Below are positions 1-9,977 of a DNA stretch of 64,000 bases, in pieces; within the stretch, counting starts at the first letter, position 1, and every line of letters starts with the position of its first letter. A program made the translations under genes and the position numbers. The notes below the pieces were generated by a model, which ran no database searches, was not told where the DNA came from, and worked only from the letters and a program-made list of their open reading frames with translations. Source of the DNA: Boesenbergia rotunda (Eukaryota > Streptophyta > Magnoliopsida > Zingiberales > Zingiberaceae); the NCBI GenBank assembly GCA_024364735.1, contig JAGFNQ010006419.1, forward strand, positions 1 to 64,000. The letters are read 5' to 3'.

Positions 1-1215
1 CTAATCAGCTCCAAAAACTTACCCGACCGGATCATTTAATATCTTTCTAATTTATTTCCTGATAAATTGATTTTCTTAAAATTACTTTATTCCTGCTAAT
101 TTATGTTGTTACATTAGCCAAGTATTTTAGTATGTTTAGACAATGCTAGCAGTTAAAAGTCATCCCATCATTTGTTTGCATGAGATAGTTGGACTTGTTT
201 GAATGTTTAGTTGTCTTCAATTAGCTACTGAATTCATTGAACTTGTCGAGCTTCTTCTGATATACATGCTGCCATTTTGTAAATCTAACAAATCTCAGGT
301 GATGATTCTTTCTCATTTAATCTTTCGTTGTTGCTTTACTTGAGCAATATCAATTTAATGGCTTATTTTTGCAAGTATTCATTGTGTAGAAAATTTCGAA
401 TGACACTGTAGATGCTAAATTACTTGCATCAGTACTTCTGTCTGCTTAAATTTTACAGTGATAGGATTATACATGTCACTTGTTTATTTCGAAGGTTTTA
501 CCTAGCAAACGAGTGATCGAAAAGCCTTTTGATAAGCTTCAACTGGTAGCCATAATCATTTTATAATTTGAGTATTTAGGATTTTCATTTGAATATTTTT
601 CACACTTCATTTAGAGCTCTTGTTTCAGTCGATATTATTATATAAACACATTTTCTAAACTTGTGTTGATCTGTGCAGGTTTTTCAGATTTGCGAAGCTA
701 CAGACAATCAAATGTTCTCTGGCCGGCTAATCAAGTTCTTTCCTTGTTTGATTGTGTCATTTAGTTCTAATACATCAAATGTTTACTACTTTGCTTTAAG
801 CTGTCATTTAGTTCTAATACATCAAATGTTTTATTTTTAATAAAGAGGTGACACTTTTGTCACATAACATTACTGTGCCTTTGTAGGTGGTTTTTAGAAC
901 ACTGTTAGCTTCCTTGGTGCCTATAGTTGGGTTCAACGCAGTGATGACATCTGAGCATTTTGCTTCGTTTTTGGTTTGCCATTCAATATCAAATCTCATG
1001 ACATACTATTTTTCTATGATTTATGAGAGTTATATGACTTAAGGACCAAAATTTTGTTGGTACTTGCTTCATTCTGCATGATATATGACTTATGTTAAGT
1101 TCCCTTAAGAAATTGCTACTATTTAGTATGAATAGTTTCAATCTACATTCTAACAGTACCATGTTTACATAACATAATCTATAATCTTATTTAAGTAACT
1201 TGCTACTTTACTGAG
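1..1215. other. AT-rich non-coding stretch, no gene recognised
   Basis: AT-rich sequence with no reading frame that looks real and no LTR, primer site or terminal repeat that I can see. Because it lies directly upstream of exons of a GCN1-like pseudogene on the same strand, parts may be old introns or lost exons of that gene. A short direct repeat of the text around 'ctgtcatttagttctaatac' occurs near 755-830. Nothing further can be supported. Confidence 0.5.
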
Positions 1216-1908
1216 ATCCATGTTGCAACTTGATGATGATGAGGTGCGAGTTTCTGCAACAAAAGTCATGGGAATCATGTCTCAGGTACAACATCTTTTA
1301 TGTGATTGATTTTTGGGATTTGTGTCTATTGCAAGACAGTGGTCTGAAGTTGATTACCATATTTGGTCTAGCTGTGAATTGATAGATGAATCTACTATTA
1401 GAGAAATACTTACAACAACTTGCTACAAATGCTTCTGCTTCGTTTTAGTTTCTTTAAGATGCTTTATGAGATTTTTTGTATACTTTTGTTTTATTTTGCA
1501 TTGAGGCACTGATGTACAATCTTATTTATTCTCAGTACATGGAAGATAATGAGTTCCAGGATCTGCTACAAGTACTTATGGATATGACTGAATCTGCAAC
1601 CTAGTTCATTAGACATAGATCTTTTCAGTTAAAGAATGGGAGTGGCCCAGTAAGACTTGCCGTTGAGCGTTGTGCTCTGCATATTTTTCAGTTAACAAAA
1701 GGTCAGTGTTACATTGATTCTGTTTATCATAATCTCTAATAGTTCATCTAGGTATGCTTTATATTCTTTTTAGTTGTCACATATGGAAGCAGTCTTATTT
1801 GTGTGTATATAATCTCTTATCCCAATTTATTATTTTTATGCAGTGTTAAAGCAGATCGAGTTAACAAGCAGCCCCAAAGAACAACTTGTGAATGATGAAG
1901 TTTTATAG
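1216..1908 (+). pseudogene. GCN1/ILITYHIA-like translational activator, C-terminal pseudogene fragment
   Basis: Three exon-like blocks with GT-AG borders are visible: about 1216-1285, 1536-1701 and 1844-1908. Translated, they contain DDDEVRVSATKVMGIMSQ, then YMEDNEFQDLLQVLMDMTES, then GPVRLAVERCALHIFQLTK. These resemble HEAT-repeat segments near the C-terminus of plant GCN1 (ILITYHIA), the ribosome-associated activator of the kinase GCN2. That assignment is from memory of the family. The middle exon has an in-frame TAG at 1602-1604 where a Trp (TGG) is expected. It also jumps from the first HEAT segment straight to the last one, so more than 100 residues of the normal protein are missing inside one exon. 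The last exon diverges from the usual GCN1 tail and ends at TAG 1906-1908. This is a non-functional fragment, either residual host gene or transposon-captured; the CACTA end 500 bases downstream makes capture possible. Confidence 0.6.
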
Positions 1909-2129
1909 AACTTGTGAATTGAGATATTTTTTGTATTTAATATGGAATACAAACACTTTTGTAAATAATGCACTGTATTATAAGTGAATTTTGTAAACTA
2001 TTATCAGTGTAAATTGTGAATATTATCAATTGTGAATAAAAATGCTTGTAAATTGTGAATATTGTAAATTGTGAATATTATCAATTGTGAATAAAAATGT
2101 TTATAAATTGTGAAAAACACTGCCTATTA
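1909..2129. repeat. AT-rich degenerate short repeat (tattatcaattgtgaata-type)
   Basis: The words 'aattgtgaata' and 'tattatcaattgtgaataaaaatg' recur several times between about 2000 and 2115, giving a degenerate tandem repeat of roughly 20-50 bases. No coding potential. It separates the GCN1-like fragment from the CACTA subterminal repeats. Confidence 0.5.
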
Positions 2130-2426
2130 AAAAGATAACGTTTTTTAAGTAACAATACACAACACGATTTTTGCGTTGTCTTTGTGCCAAACCACAACGC
2201 TTTTTCAGCGTTGTCTTTGATACCAGACTTTTAACAACAGCGTCAATAACAACGCTTTTTAAAAACCAATAGACAACGCGAAAAAAGCGTTGTCTTTGCT
2301 CCAAACCACAACGCGGAAAAAGCGTTGTCGTAGATATACTTTCTACAACGGCTTCATCAACATCGCTTTTTAAGCATTAACGACAACGCGGAAAAAGCGT
2401 TGTTGTTTAACTTTTTTCTTGTAGTG
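2130..2426 (+). mobile_element. Terminal and subterminal region of a CACTA (En/Spm) DNA transposon
   Basis: The block ends at 2413-2426 with tttttcttgtagtg, the reverse complement of the CACTACAAGAAAA terminal inverted repeat of plant CACTA elements. Inside it, from about 2155 to 2406, the motif acaacgc followed by A- or T-runs and gcgttgtc recurs at least six times in both orientations. That is the clustered subterminal-repeat design bound by the transposase in this superfamily. The matching terminus (CACTACAAGAAA on the plus strand) is not seen upstream, so only one end is present. No transposase is seen. The adjoining bases on the right are copia sequence. Confidence 0.8.
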
Positions 2427-4237
2427 AATAAATAGGATTTTATTAATATATGTTGATACATTCTTTAATCAATATTCTCACATAAACTCAATTTGTATTT
2501 CTAGGTTAATCACTCGATCATGTCTTCTCTGAATTTGCATTCCATTTTGGACACCAACAAACTGACTGGGCCAAACTTCATGGACTGGCTTCGAAACCTG
2601 AGGATAGTCCTCAAGGCAGAGATGCTTGCTTATGTCCTTGAAAATCAACTTCCCAACCATCCTCCAGAGAATGCAACTCCAGACCAATTGCTGGCCTATC
2701 AGAAACATGTGACCGATTCTGAAATGGCGGGTTGCATCATGCTAGCATCTATGGTACCTGAGCTGCAAAAGCAGCATGAGCATATGGATGCTTATACCAT
2801 CATCTTCCATCTTCATGAGTTATTTGAAGAGCAGGCGAGATCCGAAAGGTTCGAGGTCTTCAGACTCCTCTTCACCTCAAAGATGCAGGAAGACACTTCT
2901 GCCTCACAATTCGTGTTAAAGATGTTGGGGTACATTGAGCGACTGGGCACACTCGGCTTTGCAATGGATCATGAACTAAGTATTGACTTAATTCTGAATT
3001 GTCTGCCCAAACGTTGTTCACAATTTGTGATGAACTATCGGATGAACAAGCTGGAGACTACCATTCCTGAGTTAATCAACATGCTGAAGGCTATTGAGCC
3101 CGCTGTAAAGCAGGATCAAAAGGCGGTACTGTTAGTTGGTTCCTCGAAGAAAGGTTCTAAGAGGAAGGCCAAAGAACAGAACAAAGGGAAGAAGAAAAAG
3201 GCCAAGAAGACTGAAAAGAAACCAAAAGGAACTTGCCATCATTGTGGCAAGGAGGGTCACTGGCGAAGAAACTGCAAGGCTTATCTTGAGTCCTTGAAGA
3301 ATAAGGCATCCGATGCCCCTTCCTCTTCAGGTATCTTCGTTATTGAATGTCACTCTATTTCCTCAAATACCTGGGTACTTGATACTGGGTGTAGCTCACA
3401 TAAATGTAATGACATACAGGGGCTAAGGAATAGAAGAAGACTTGTCAAAGGAGAAGCAAATATGCGAGTTGGAAATGGAGCAAAGATTGCTGCTGTTGCC
3501 ATCGGAACCTATTTGCTAAAGCTCCCCACTGGACGTGTCTTAGAATTGGATAATTGTTATTTTGTTCCTTCATTAATAAAGAACATTGTATCTATTTCAT
3601 GTTTGAATGAAAAAGGTTATCATTTAACTTTTAGTAACAATTGTTGTTACATAACTTTAAATGGCGTTCTTTATGGGAATGGAACTTTGTGCAATGACAT
3701 CTATACGTTAGATTTATCCAATGACTTTTTCAATATCGAAGTTAGCAACAAACGTGCTCGAATAGATAATCAAATAGACTCCTACACGTGGCACTGTCGT
3801 CTTGGCCATATAAGTAAGAAACGCATGACCGAATTACACCGATGTGGAATTTTGGAATCATTTGAACCCGGTTCATTTGATACATGCGAATCATGCTTAA
3901 AAGGCAAGATGACCAAATTACCCTTTTCCGGAAAAGGTAATCCAGTGGGAGAATTGCTTGGTCTAATACTTACTGATATATGTGGACCAATGTCAACTCT
4001 TGCACAAGGAGGCTATAGCTACTTCATTATCTTTATCGATGATCACTCACGATTCGGTTATGTGTTCTTGATGAAACACAAATCTGAAGCCTTTGAGAAA
4101 TTCAAAGAGTTCAGAAATGAAGTAGAGAAACAGCTTGGCAAAAGTATTAAAATACTTCGATCCGATCGGGGTGGTGAATACTTAAGTCAAGAGTTTCAAG
4201 ATTATCTTAAGGACAATGGGATATTGTCCCAATTGAA
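2427..4237 (+). pseudogene. Ty1/copia Gag-Pol fragment, copy A (family IV): gag, protease, part of integrase
   Basis: The reading frame opens at ATG 2520 after about 90 bases of leader and stays open to the break near 4237. In order it holds a UBN2-type Gag (residues about 1-215), a Lys-rich stretch, a CCHC zinc knuckle (CHHCGKEGHWRRNC, about 238-251) that binds element RNA, the aspartic protease motif DTGCSSH (about 288), the GAG-pre-integrase motif WHCRLGH, and the start of the integrase core (DICGP, DDHSRF, SDRGGEY). The sequence then changes abruptly into AT-rich repeat at DNGILSQ, so the last integrase acidic residue, reverse transcriptase and RNase H are lost. Copy B (18194-22693) is the same family and shows what should follow. 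No stop or frameshift occurs before the break. The 5' LTR is missing and the CACTA end abuts the leader. Confidence 0.9.
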
Positions 4238-4588
4238 TTTATTTAAATTATTAAGAATTAATTAAGATTTAGTTTGAATTTAATTGGGATTAAGATTTAA
4301 TTTGAATTTAATTAGGATTTAATTTAATTTAAATTTAATTAAGATTTAATTTGAAATTAATTAAGATTTAATTTGAATTTAATTAAGATTTAATTTGAAA
4401 TTAATTAAAATTTAATTTGAAATTAATTAAGATTTAATTTGAATTTAATTTAATTTCGAATTAGGATTTAATTTAATTTAATTTAATTTTGAATTAGGAT
4501 TTAATTTAATTTAATTTAATTTCGAATTAGGATTTAATTTAATTTAATTTAATTTCAATTTTTTAAGGTTATAATGATTAATTAATAA
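4238..4588. repeat. AT-rich low-complexity array (gatttaatttgaatttaatt units)
   Basis: About 350 bases built almost only from the words gatttaatt, tgaatttaatt and tcgaattagg, in irregular tandem order. It replaces the rest of copy A and lies just downstream of the stop codon of the minus-strand zinc-knuckle ORF, so it probably belongs to element H. Element K has a comparable AT-rich array just after its gag. No coding potential. Confidence 0.85.
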
Positions 4589-5512
4589 TTATGGGTTTAA
4601 ATTCATCATTTTCATTATTTCAAAAATTTCTTCTTCATCTTTATCTTTCTTTTCAAGTTTTTCTAATAATTTTGATTTATTTGAATTTTTGTAATTTTTA
4701 TTGATTATGGCCCTAATCTTGGATAGTTCCATATCTTCTTTAAGATTAGATTTTTCAATATCCTCACAGTAGGAGGAGTAAATTGGGCCACTAATTAAGG
4801 TTTCAGGATTATCTAAGGAGATAATTAAATTATTATCTAAAGAGATATCATCTTTAGAATTATCCTTATAATTATCTTTAGAATTATCCTTAAGATTTTC
4901 AAAATTAATTTCTGAATTATCTTTAAGATTTTCTGAATTAAATTCTGGATTAAATTTAGAATTTTCAAATTCGAATTTAGAATTATACAACGGATTTTCA
5001 ATTTTTAATTCATAATTATCTAAAGGATTTTCGAATTTAGGATCATCCTTAAGATTTTTGAATTCAGATTTATCTGAAAAATTATCATATTTATCTGAAT
5101 TAAAATTATCACAATTTATTTTAGTAATTGCTAAATTAATGTTTTGAATTAAATAATTAATTTCTGAAATTTTAGTCATGTCTATATTTTCTAAGTTTTC
5201 ATGCAAAATACTAATTTTACTATGCAGTAAATCTAATTTAGAAAAATTAACTGAATTATCTAAAGACAGTGCAGGAACTTTTAAAATTTTTGGAACGTAA
5301 ATCTTACGTACCTTCGCCGGACACTTATTTTTGTAGTGCCCGTTTTTCTTGCATTTGAAGCACTGTACGTGACTTTTGTCCCTCCGGTTTCCTGGCGCTG
5401 GTACCTCCTTTGTCGCCGGTGACGAACGATTCTTACGAGTAGGGCACTGATTTTTGTAGTGCCCTCTCTCCCTGCAGTTGAAACAAATAATATGCAATTT
5501 AAAATTAGACAT
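4589..5512 (-). CDS. Gag-like double zinc-knuckle, Asn/Asp/Lys-rich protein of non-autonomous element H
   Basis: An intact 307-residue frame on the minus strand. Two retroviral CCHC zinc knuckles sit at the N-terminus: C10-x2-C13-x4-H18-x4-C23 and C51-x2-C54-x4-H59-x4-C64. The rest is highly charged and rich in Asn, Asp, Lys and Glu with imperfect repeats of ENLKDNSE/SKDN type, so it is probably disordered. The first knuckle region closely resembles the one in element J (28022-28219, IICIKCSEIGHYKNQCP). The usual N-terminal Gag assembly domain is absent, and the Met lies about 90 bases after the primer-binding site. The protein may bind element RNA; that is inference. An open frame in such AT-rich repetitive sequence suggests a recent insertion or constraint. 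No pol follows; the frame ends in front of an AT-rich array. Confidence 0.7.
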   Translation of the reverse strand: MSNFKLHIICFNCRERGHYKNQCPTRKNRSSPATKEVPAPGNRRDKSHVQCFKCKKNGHYKNKCPAKVRKIYVPKILKVPALSLDNSVNFSKLDLLHSKISILHENLENIDMTKISEINYLIQNINLAITKINCDNFNSDKYDNFSDKSEFKNLKDDPKFENPLDNYELKIENPLYNSKFEFENSKFNPEFNSENLKDNSEINFENLKDNSKDNYKDNSKDDISLDNNLIISLDNPETLISGPIYSSYCEDIEKSNLKEDMELSKIRAIINKNYKNSNKSKLLEKLEKKDKDEEEIFEIMKMMNLNP

Positions 5513-5616
5513 TAAAAAAATGTACCTGATTCACCCCTGGGCTCCCCCTCAACTCCTGGCGTCGTTGCTCCGTCGGCGGTTAGTCCCGTGAAGAGCGGCT
5601 CGGCTCTGATACCAAT
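5513..5616 (-). promoter_or_regulatory. Leader and primer-binding site of element H
   Basis: On the minus strand, TGGTATCAGAGC (plus 5603-5614) lies two bases inside the LTR end. It is complementary to the 3' end of initiator tRNA-Met and primes minus-strand DNA synthesis. The remaining 90 bases are an untranslated leader ending at the Met of the zinc-knuckle ORF. Confidence 0.85.
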
Positions 5617-7110
5617 TGTAGGACCGGTGTCGTCGATAGAGGGGGGGTGAATATCGATCGTGAAAATCTCTCGTGGAAATCTCGTAATACTTTCGTTCTG
5701 GACTTAGAATATTAGTAGCGCAGCGGAAAATAAATAGAACGAAAAATAAGACAGTGACACGGCGGATTTTTACTTGGTTCCCAACCCCCCAGGGTCAGTA
5801 CATCCAAGGCCTATGCACGGGAATGCCCGTCCACTATTGGTCTCCTTTCCGGACTTTCCGGAGGCGGAGAAACCCGACTTACAGTGCAGAATTACAAGCA
5901 ATAATATAGAAATTTAAGTACAGTAATTGAAAAACAAACCAACGAGAAAAAGTATGAAGCTCGGCCGATCTGGACCTCCGAAGTGCCGCGCACCTCCTCC
6001 TGGAGCCTCCCGGTCGTAGAGCCTCATTTCTAGCGTGTTGTCGTCGGTCAGAAAGCTTGGGATCGCTCTTGGAAGTTGTGTCTGAAGCAGAGAGGTCGAA
6101 GCCCCTTATATAGGCCTCCTGGGGGCGCCCTGGACGCTGGGGGCGCCCCGGAAGATTCGGTCAACTCTTATCCTTGCGCCTACTTCGCCGCAGGTGATAA
6201 GTTCTTTGACCAGGGCGCCCCGGATGCTCAGGGCGCCCTCATGATGGCTTATCTGTGTTTTGGGTTCGAAATTGCAAATACAGCTTTGAACCAGGGCGCC
6301 CCGGACGCTCAGGGCGCCCCGCTTGACACCTGTTCTGCCTGCTTCACCTAACTCATATTTTTCTTCTTTGCTCAGGGTGCCCTGGCTGTTGAGGGCGCCC
6401 TGGCTGATGGGGGTGCCCTCCCTGCAGAGGGCGCCCTCCTTAAAGCCTGCAAACTAGTTGCTTTGTCTCCGGTTCTTGTTACCTGCAAGATACACAAACA
6501 CAAAGCATATACATATAATATTAGGCTTAAGGACTTGGTTCGGACTTCGGATTTGCACGAAACCCTAGGTCGAATCGGCACGAGTTCCTATCCCCGAGAA
6601 CTCGCTCTTCACCTACTCCTTTCAGGAGACGGTTGCCACCCAGCCCTTCGGGTGGACTTTTGCTTAGCTTCCGATACTTCCGGACCTCGAGACGCCCAAA
6701 CCCTAACCCGTCTCTACTCCTGTCCTTAGTCATCGCTCAGCTAAGTTGCTTAGTCCCTCGGACCAAGACTTCATTCCCTAGCAATCCTTCGCCAGGTGCC
6801 TAGCAGTCCTTCGCCAGGTCTTCATTCCCTAGCAGTCCTTCGCTAGGTGCCTAGCAGCCCTTCGCTAGGTCTTCTATGCCTAGTAGTCCTTCACTAGGTG
6901 CCTAGCAGCCCTTCGCTAGATCTTCTATGCCTAGTAGTCCTTCACTAGGTGCCTAGCAGCCCTTCGCTAGGTCTTTAGGTTACGATACCTAGCAGCCCTT
7001 CGCTAGGTGCCTAACAGCCCTTCGTTAGGTCTTAGGGTTTCGATGCCTAGCAGCCCTTCGCTAGGTGCCTAACAGCCCTTCGTTAGGTCTTAGGGTTTCG
7101 ATGCCTAGAT
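5617..7110 (-). mobile_element. 5' LTR of element H (family I), truncated
   Basis: Read on the minus strand, the LTR ends ...CCTACA at plus 5617, next to the primer site. Going upstream along that strand it contains a TATA box (CCTATATAAG, plus 6105-6114), many GGGCGCC(C) palindromes (about 6122-6440), and the hairpin array at 6777-7108. The same order occurs in the solo LTRs at 19001 and 59494. The expected start (TGTTGGTGC...) is missing: after about 7110 the sequence becomes unrelated, so roughly the first 100 bases are lost. Short plus-strand frames through this GC-rich region are not genes. Confidence 0.85.
6777..7108 (-). repeat. Array of 12 hairpin units with compensating stem changes
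   Basis: Twelve units of about 20 bases, in pairs separated by tg or by a longer spacer. Each is a six-base stem, an eight-base loop (AGTCCTTC or AGCCCTTC as read on the plus strand) and the complementary stem. Stems are CCTAGC/GCTAGG, CCTAGT/ACTAGG (twice) and CCTAAC/GTTAGG (twice), all perfectly paired. Units 1, 2 and 6 have one imperfect pair. The paired substitutions keep the stem while the loop stays constant. Confidence 0.9.
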
Positions 7111-7129
7111 TAACTAGGATTTTTCTTCA

Positions 7130-9237
7130 GCTTTGGTCACTTCTCTCTTACTCCCCTTTGTCTGTTGAATATATCACTGACTTAAGTGTATTGTCAAACA
7201 TTAAAACACTTAAAGAGGAATACCATTAATGCAACTTGCACCAACAATACCCAACATCCTATCTATTTCACCACTCATCTTCAGAAGGATACTAAGACCA
7301 GATATTCCACTTTGGAGAAGTTGGCTCTAGTTCTAATCATAATAGCTTACAAACTGCAGCAGTATTTCTTATCCATTCCATCATTGTAGTAACCAATAGC
7401 ACATTGGGTCAGGTATTGATTCACATCGAGACCTCGGGATAACTCATCAAATGGACAACAAAGCTCAGCAAGTATGATATCTAATACTAGCTCGAACGAC
7501 CACCAAGGCGCAAGTGTTGGCTGATTTGTTAATAGAGATTTCAGGACTAAAATCGAAAGACACTTGGAGGATCGTTGTCCATGGGTCAGTTACGAAGAAA
7601 AGCAGTTGAGTGGGAGTGTTACTAGAAATATTACAACTAACTATACATTTGAACTTTCAAGCTTCCAACAATGAGGTGGAGTACGAGGGGTTGTTAGCTA
7701 GGCTTTGAACTGCCCAACAGATTGGCACCTCTCAAGTTGTTATTCACTCCGATTGTTTGCTGGCCGAAGGAACGTTTGAAACCAAGAATGATCGACTCCG
7801 GGGGTATGCCACAACTTCCAAAAAAATTAAGGGTTGCATTTCACAAGGTTGTCATCTAGAAGATACCTTGAGTTGAAAATCAAAAGGTAGATGAGCTTGC
7901 CAAAATGGCAAGCGCCTTGGCCAACGGACATTGGACGACCCAGTCACCCGAGTCTGGTTAGTCTCATAGATAGATCATATACCTGCATAAGAGGAGTTAG
8001 TGGGCTGACAAACTCCATTTATCTCTTTTCTTAAGGATGGGACTCTACTCAATCACCCAGATTGAACCCAACTTCTCAAAAGGTGGGTAGTATGATTCAC
8101 CCTGGTCGGTGACTGTCTATACAAGAAGGCCTTCTCTTGGCCTCTACTTAGATGCCTTGGTCCTGAAGATGCCAAATACGTCATTTAAGAAATTCATTAA
8201 GGTAGTTGCGTAAATCACATAAGTGGTCGAATTCTTGCCATAAAGGTCTTGTTATCTAGTTACTTCTAGCCGATTCTATAGGCAGACACGACTCAACTAG
8301 TTTGCACTTGTGTCAATTGTCAGAAACATCAAAATCTCTTTCGAGCCCCTATAGAGTTGTTATGACAACTACTATTTTATGTTCCTTTGACTAGTGGAGA
8401 ATGGGTATCTTTGATCTTTTCCTAGTTGGCCCCCGCCAGAAGAAGTTCCTTCTGGTAGTGGTCAATTATTTCTCTAAGTGGATAGAGGTTGAGCCATTAG
8501 CTAGAATAACAGAAGAAGACGTACTCAAATTCCTATGTAATAATATCATTTATTGGTACGACCTCTCTCGAAGGTTGGTATACGACAAGGGCTGCTAATT
8601 TTAGGGGCGTGAGCTCAGGAGTGGTGTAAAGGTTTTGGCATCGAGTAAGATTTTACCTAAGTCATTTGCTCTCAGAATAATGTACAAGTGGAGGTGACCA
8701 ATCGAGAAATCATTAGGAGCCTTAAGATCAAGCTCTAGCTGGGTAGAAGAACTATCAAACATCCTATGGAACTACAAAATCATTCCTCGGGAAAGCACGA
8801 GGATGCCCCCTTTCCATTTGGTCTAAGGAGGAGAAGCGCTTGCTCCATTCAAGATTGGAATGAAGTCTCCTTGAGTAATCACTTATGATTGGGGCAACCC
8901 CAACAAACGGCTACTCAAGCTTGACTTGATCAATGAGACTCATGAGAAAGTTGATAAGATTTAAAAGTTTTATCTTTTGGAAGTTTAGCAAGTAGTTGTC
9001 CGAGTTTTTTGGTTTGTCCGAGTCTTTAGCTTACTGATTTATTTTCGTGCTTTGTGATCCTATTAACTAGGGGATAGGGGTTGAAACAGTCTTTTGTAAA
9101 AGCCTATAAATAGGCTCTATTTTCATTCTTTTAATTAGCAATTTCACAAGAAGTTGTAGTCAAAATACCTTTCTTCTCCCTTGCCACCGTAGCAAACAAC
9201 TTCTTTTGTTTTGTTTTTGCGCTTCCCTTGACACGCT
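7130..9237 (+). pseudogene. Degenerate Ty3/gypsy pol remnant (RNase H and integrase) with 3' end
   Basis: Frames broken by many stops still show Ty3/gypsy landmarks. At 7240-7390 there is PIYFTTHLQKDTKTRYSTLEKLAL, the end of the RT-associated RNase H; at 7500-7960 a second RNase H-like stretch (KAQVLADLLIEISG, SNNEVEYEGLLARL). At 8180-8330 the integrase zinc finger His/Cys pattern appears (EIH...NH...C..C), and at 8395-8600 the integrase core (KFLLVVVNYFSKWIEVEPLA). Further integrase remnants run to about 8960. From there to 9237 is probably LTR, with a TATA-like cctataaatagg at 9103-9114. The arrangement suits a non-chromovirus (Tat-like) gypsy element. This is an old, inactive copy. Confidence 0.8.
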
Positions 9238-9977
9238 TGTTGAGGCAATCGACCCTTAAATGATTGGAAGATCATGATTTTGATGTGTGTGTGTGAATAT
9301 GTTTATGGTTAGAGTGTTATGTTGTATTTGATGTGTGTGATTGAGTTTGCAGGACTTGGAGAATCACACATGGTGGGCATATATGAGGGACGAGAGCCGA
9401 GGGAGGAGAGCTCCAAGGGCAAGCCAGGAAGTGGACTTCAAGGGCACACGTGAAGGGTGGCATGGAGGCAAGCCAAGGGAAGGCTTGCGTGCGCATCCGA
9501 GGGACAATAGCCAGAGGAAGAGGACTTCAAGAGGCAAACCAAGGGAGCAGACCTGATGGCATACGTGAAGGAGAAGGTTCGGAGTGGCTGGGACTAAGCT
9601 GAGAGGCATGTTAGTCGACTGCCCTAGGGGTAGTCGACTGTCAAAACTCACAGAAAGTTTTCGGCCTCGGACCAGTCGACTGCCCATGGGGCAGTCAACT
9701 GGTATACCTCGAAAACTAGCCGTTGGCTAGCAATTAATGCTAGGCCAGTCGACTGCCCCAGGGGCAGTCGACTGGTGCGGGGTTGGACAGACTGCGAGTT
9801 TGTCCTGTTCACCTATAAAAGGAGCACCTTTTTGCACGTGAGCGGTACGGCTCCGTACGACAACGAAGTGCTGCTCGTCTGAAAAGTGTCTTCTACTTCA
9901 TCTCTCATACTACTACATTCTGTAAAGAGGAAGATCACCACCGTAAAGGTTTCTCCACCTGAAGGAGATTTTTCATA
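9238..9977 (+). mobile_element. LTR of family II, plus strand, 3' end lost
   Basis: Starts TGTTGAGGCAATCGACCC, closely matching the starts of the other family II LTRs (for example TGTTGGGGCAATCGGCCC at 58361). Contains palindrome clusters built on AGTCGACTGCCC at 9612-9638, 9672-9702 and 9745-9775; the last is a perfect inverted repeat with 15-base arms. A TATA box (ctataaaagg) follows at 9813-9822. The normal LTR end and primer site are missing, because the sequence runs straight into the middle of a gag gene near 9978. Confidence 0.75.

Noticed and set aside
814..999. Minus-strand 61-codon frame near the GCN1-like fragment
   Set aside because: Short, no domain, opposite to the exons and within an apparent intron-rich region.
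6777..7108. CRISPR-like array (regular short repeats)
   Set aside because: Units are nearly contiguous hairpins in a plant LTR, without unique spacers of constant length or cas genes.
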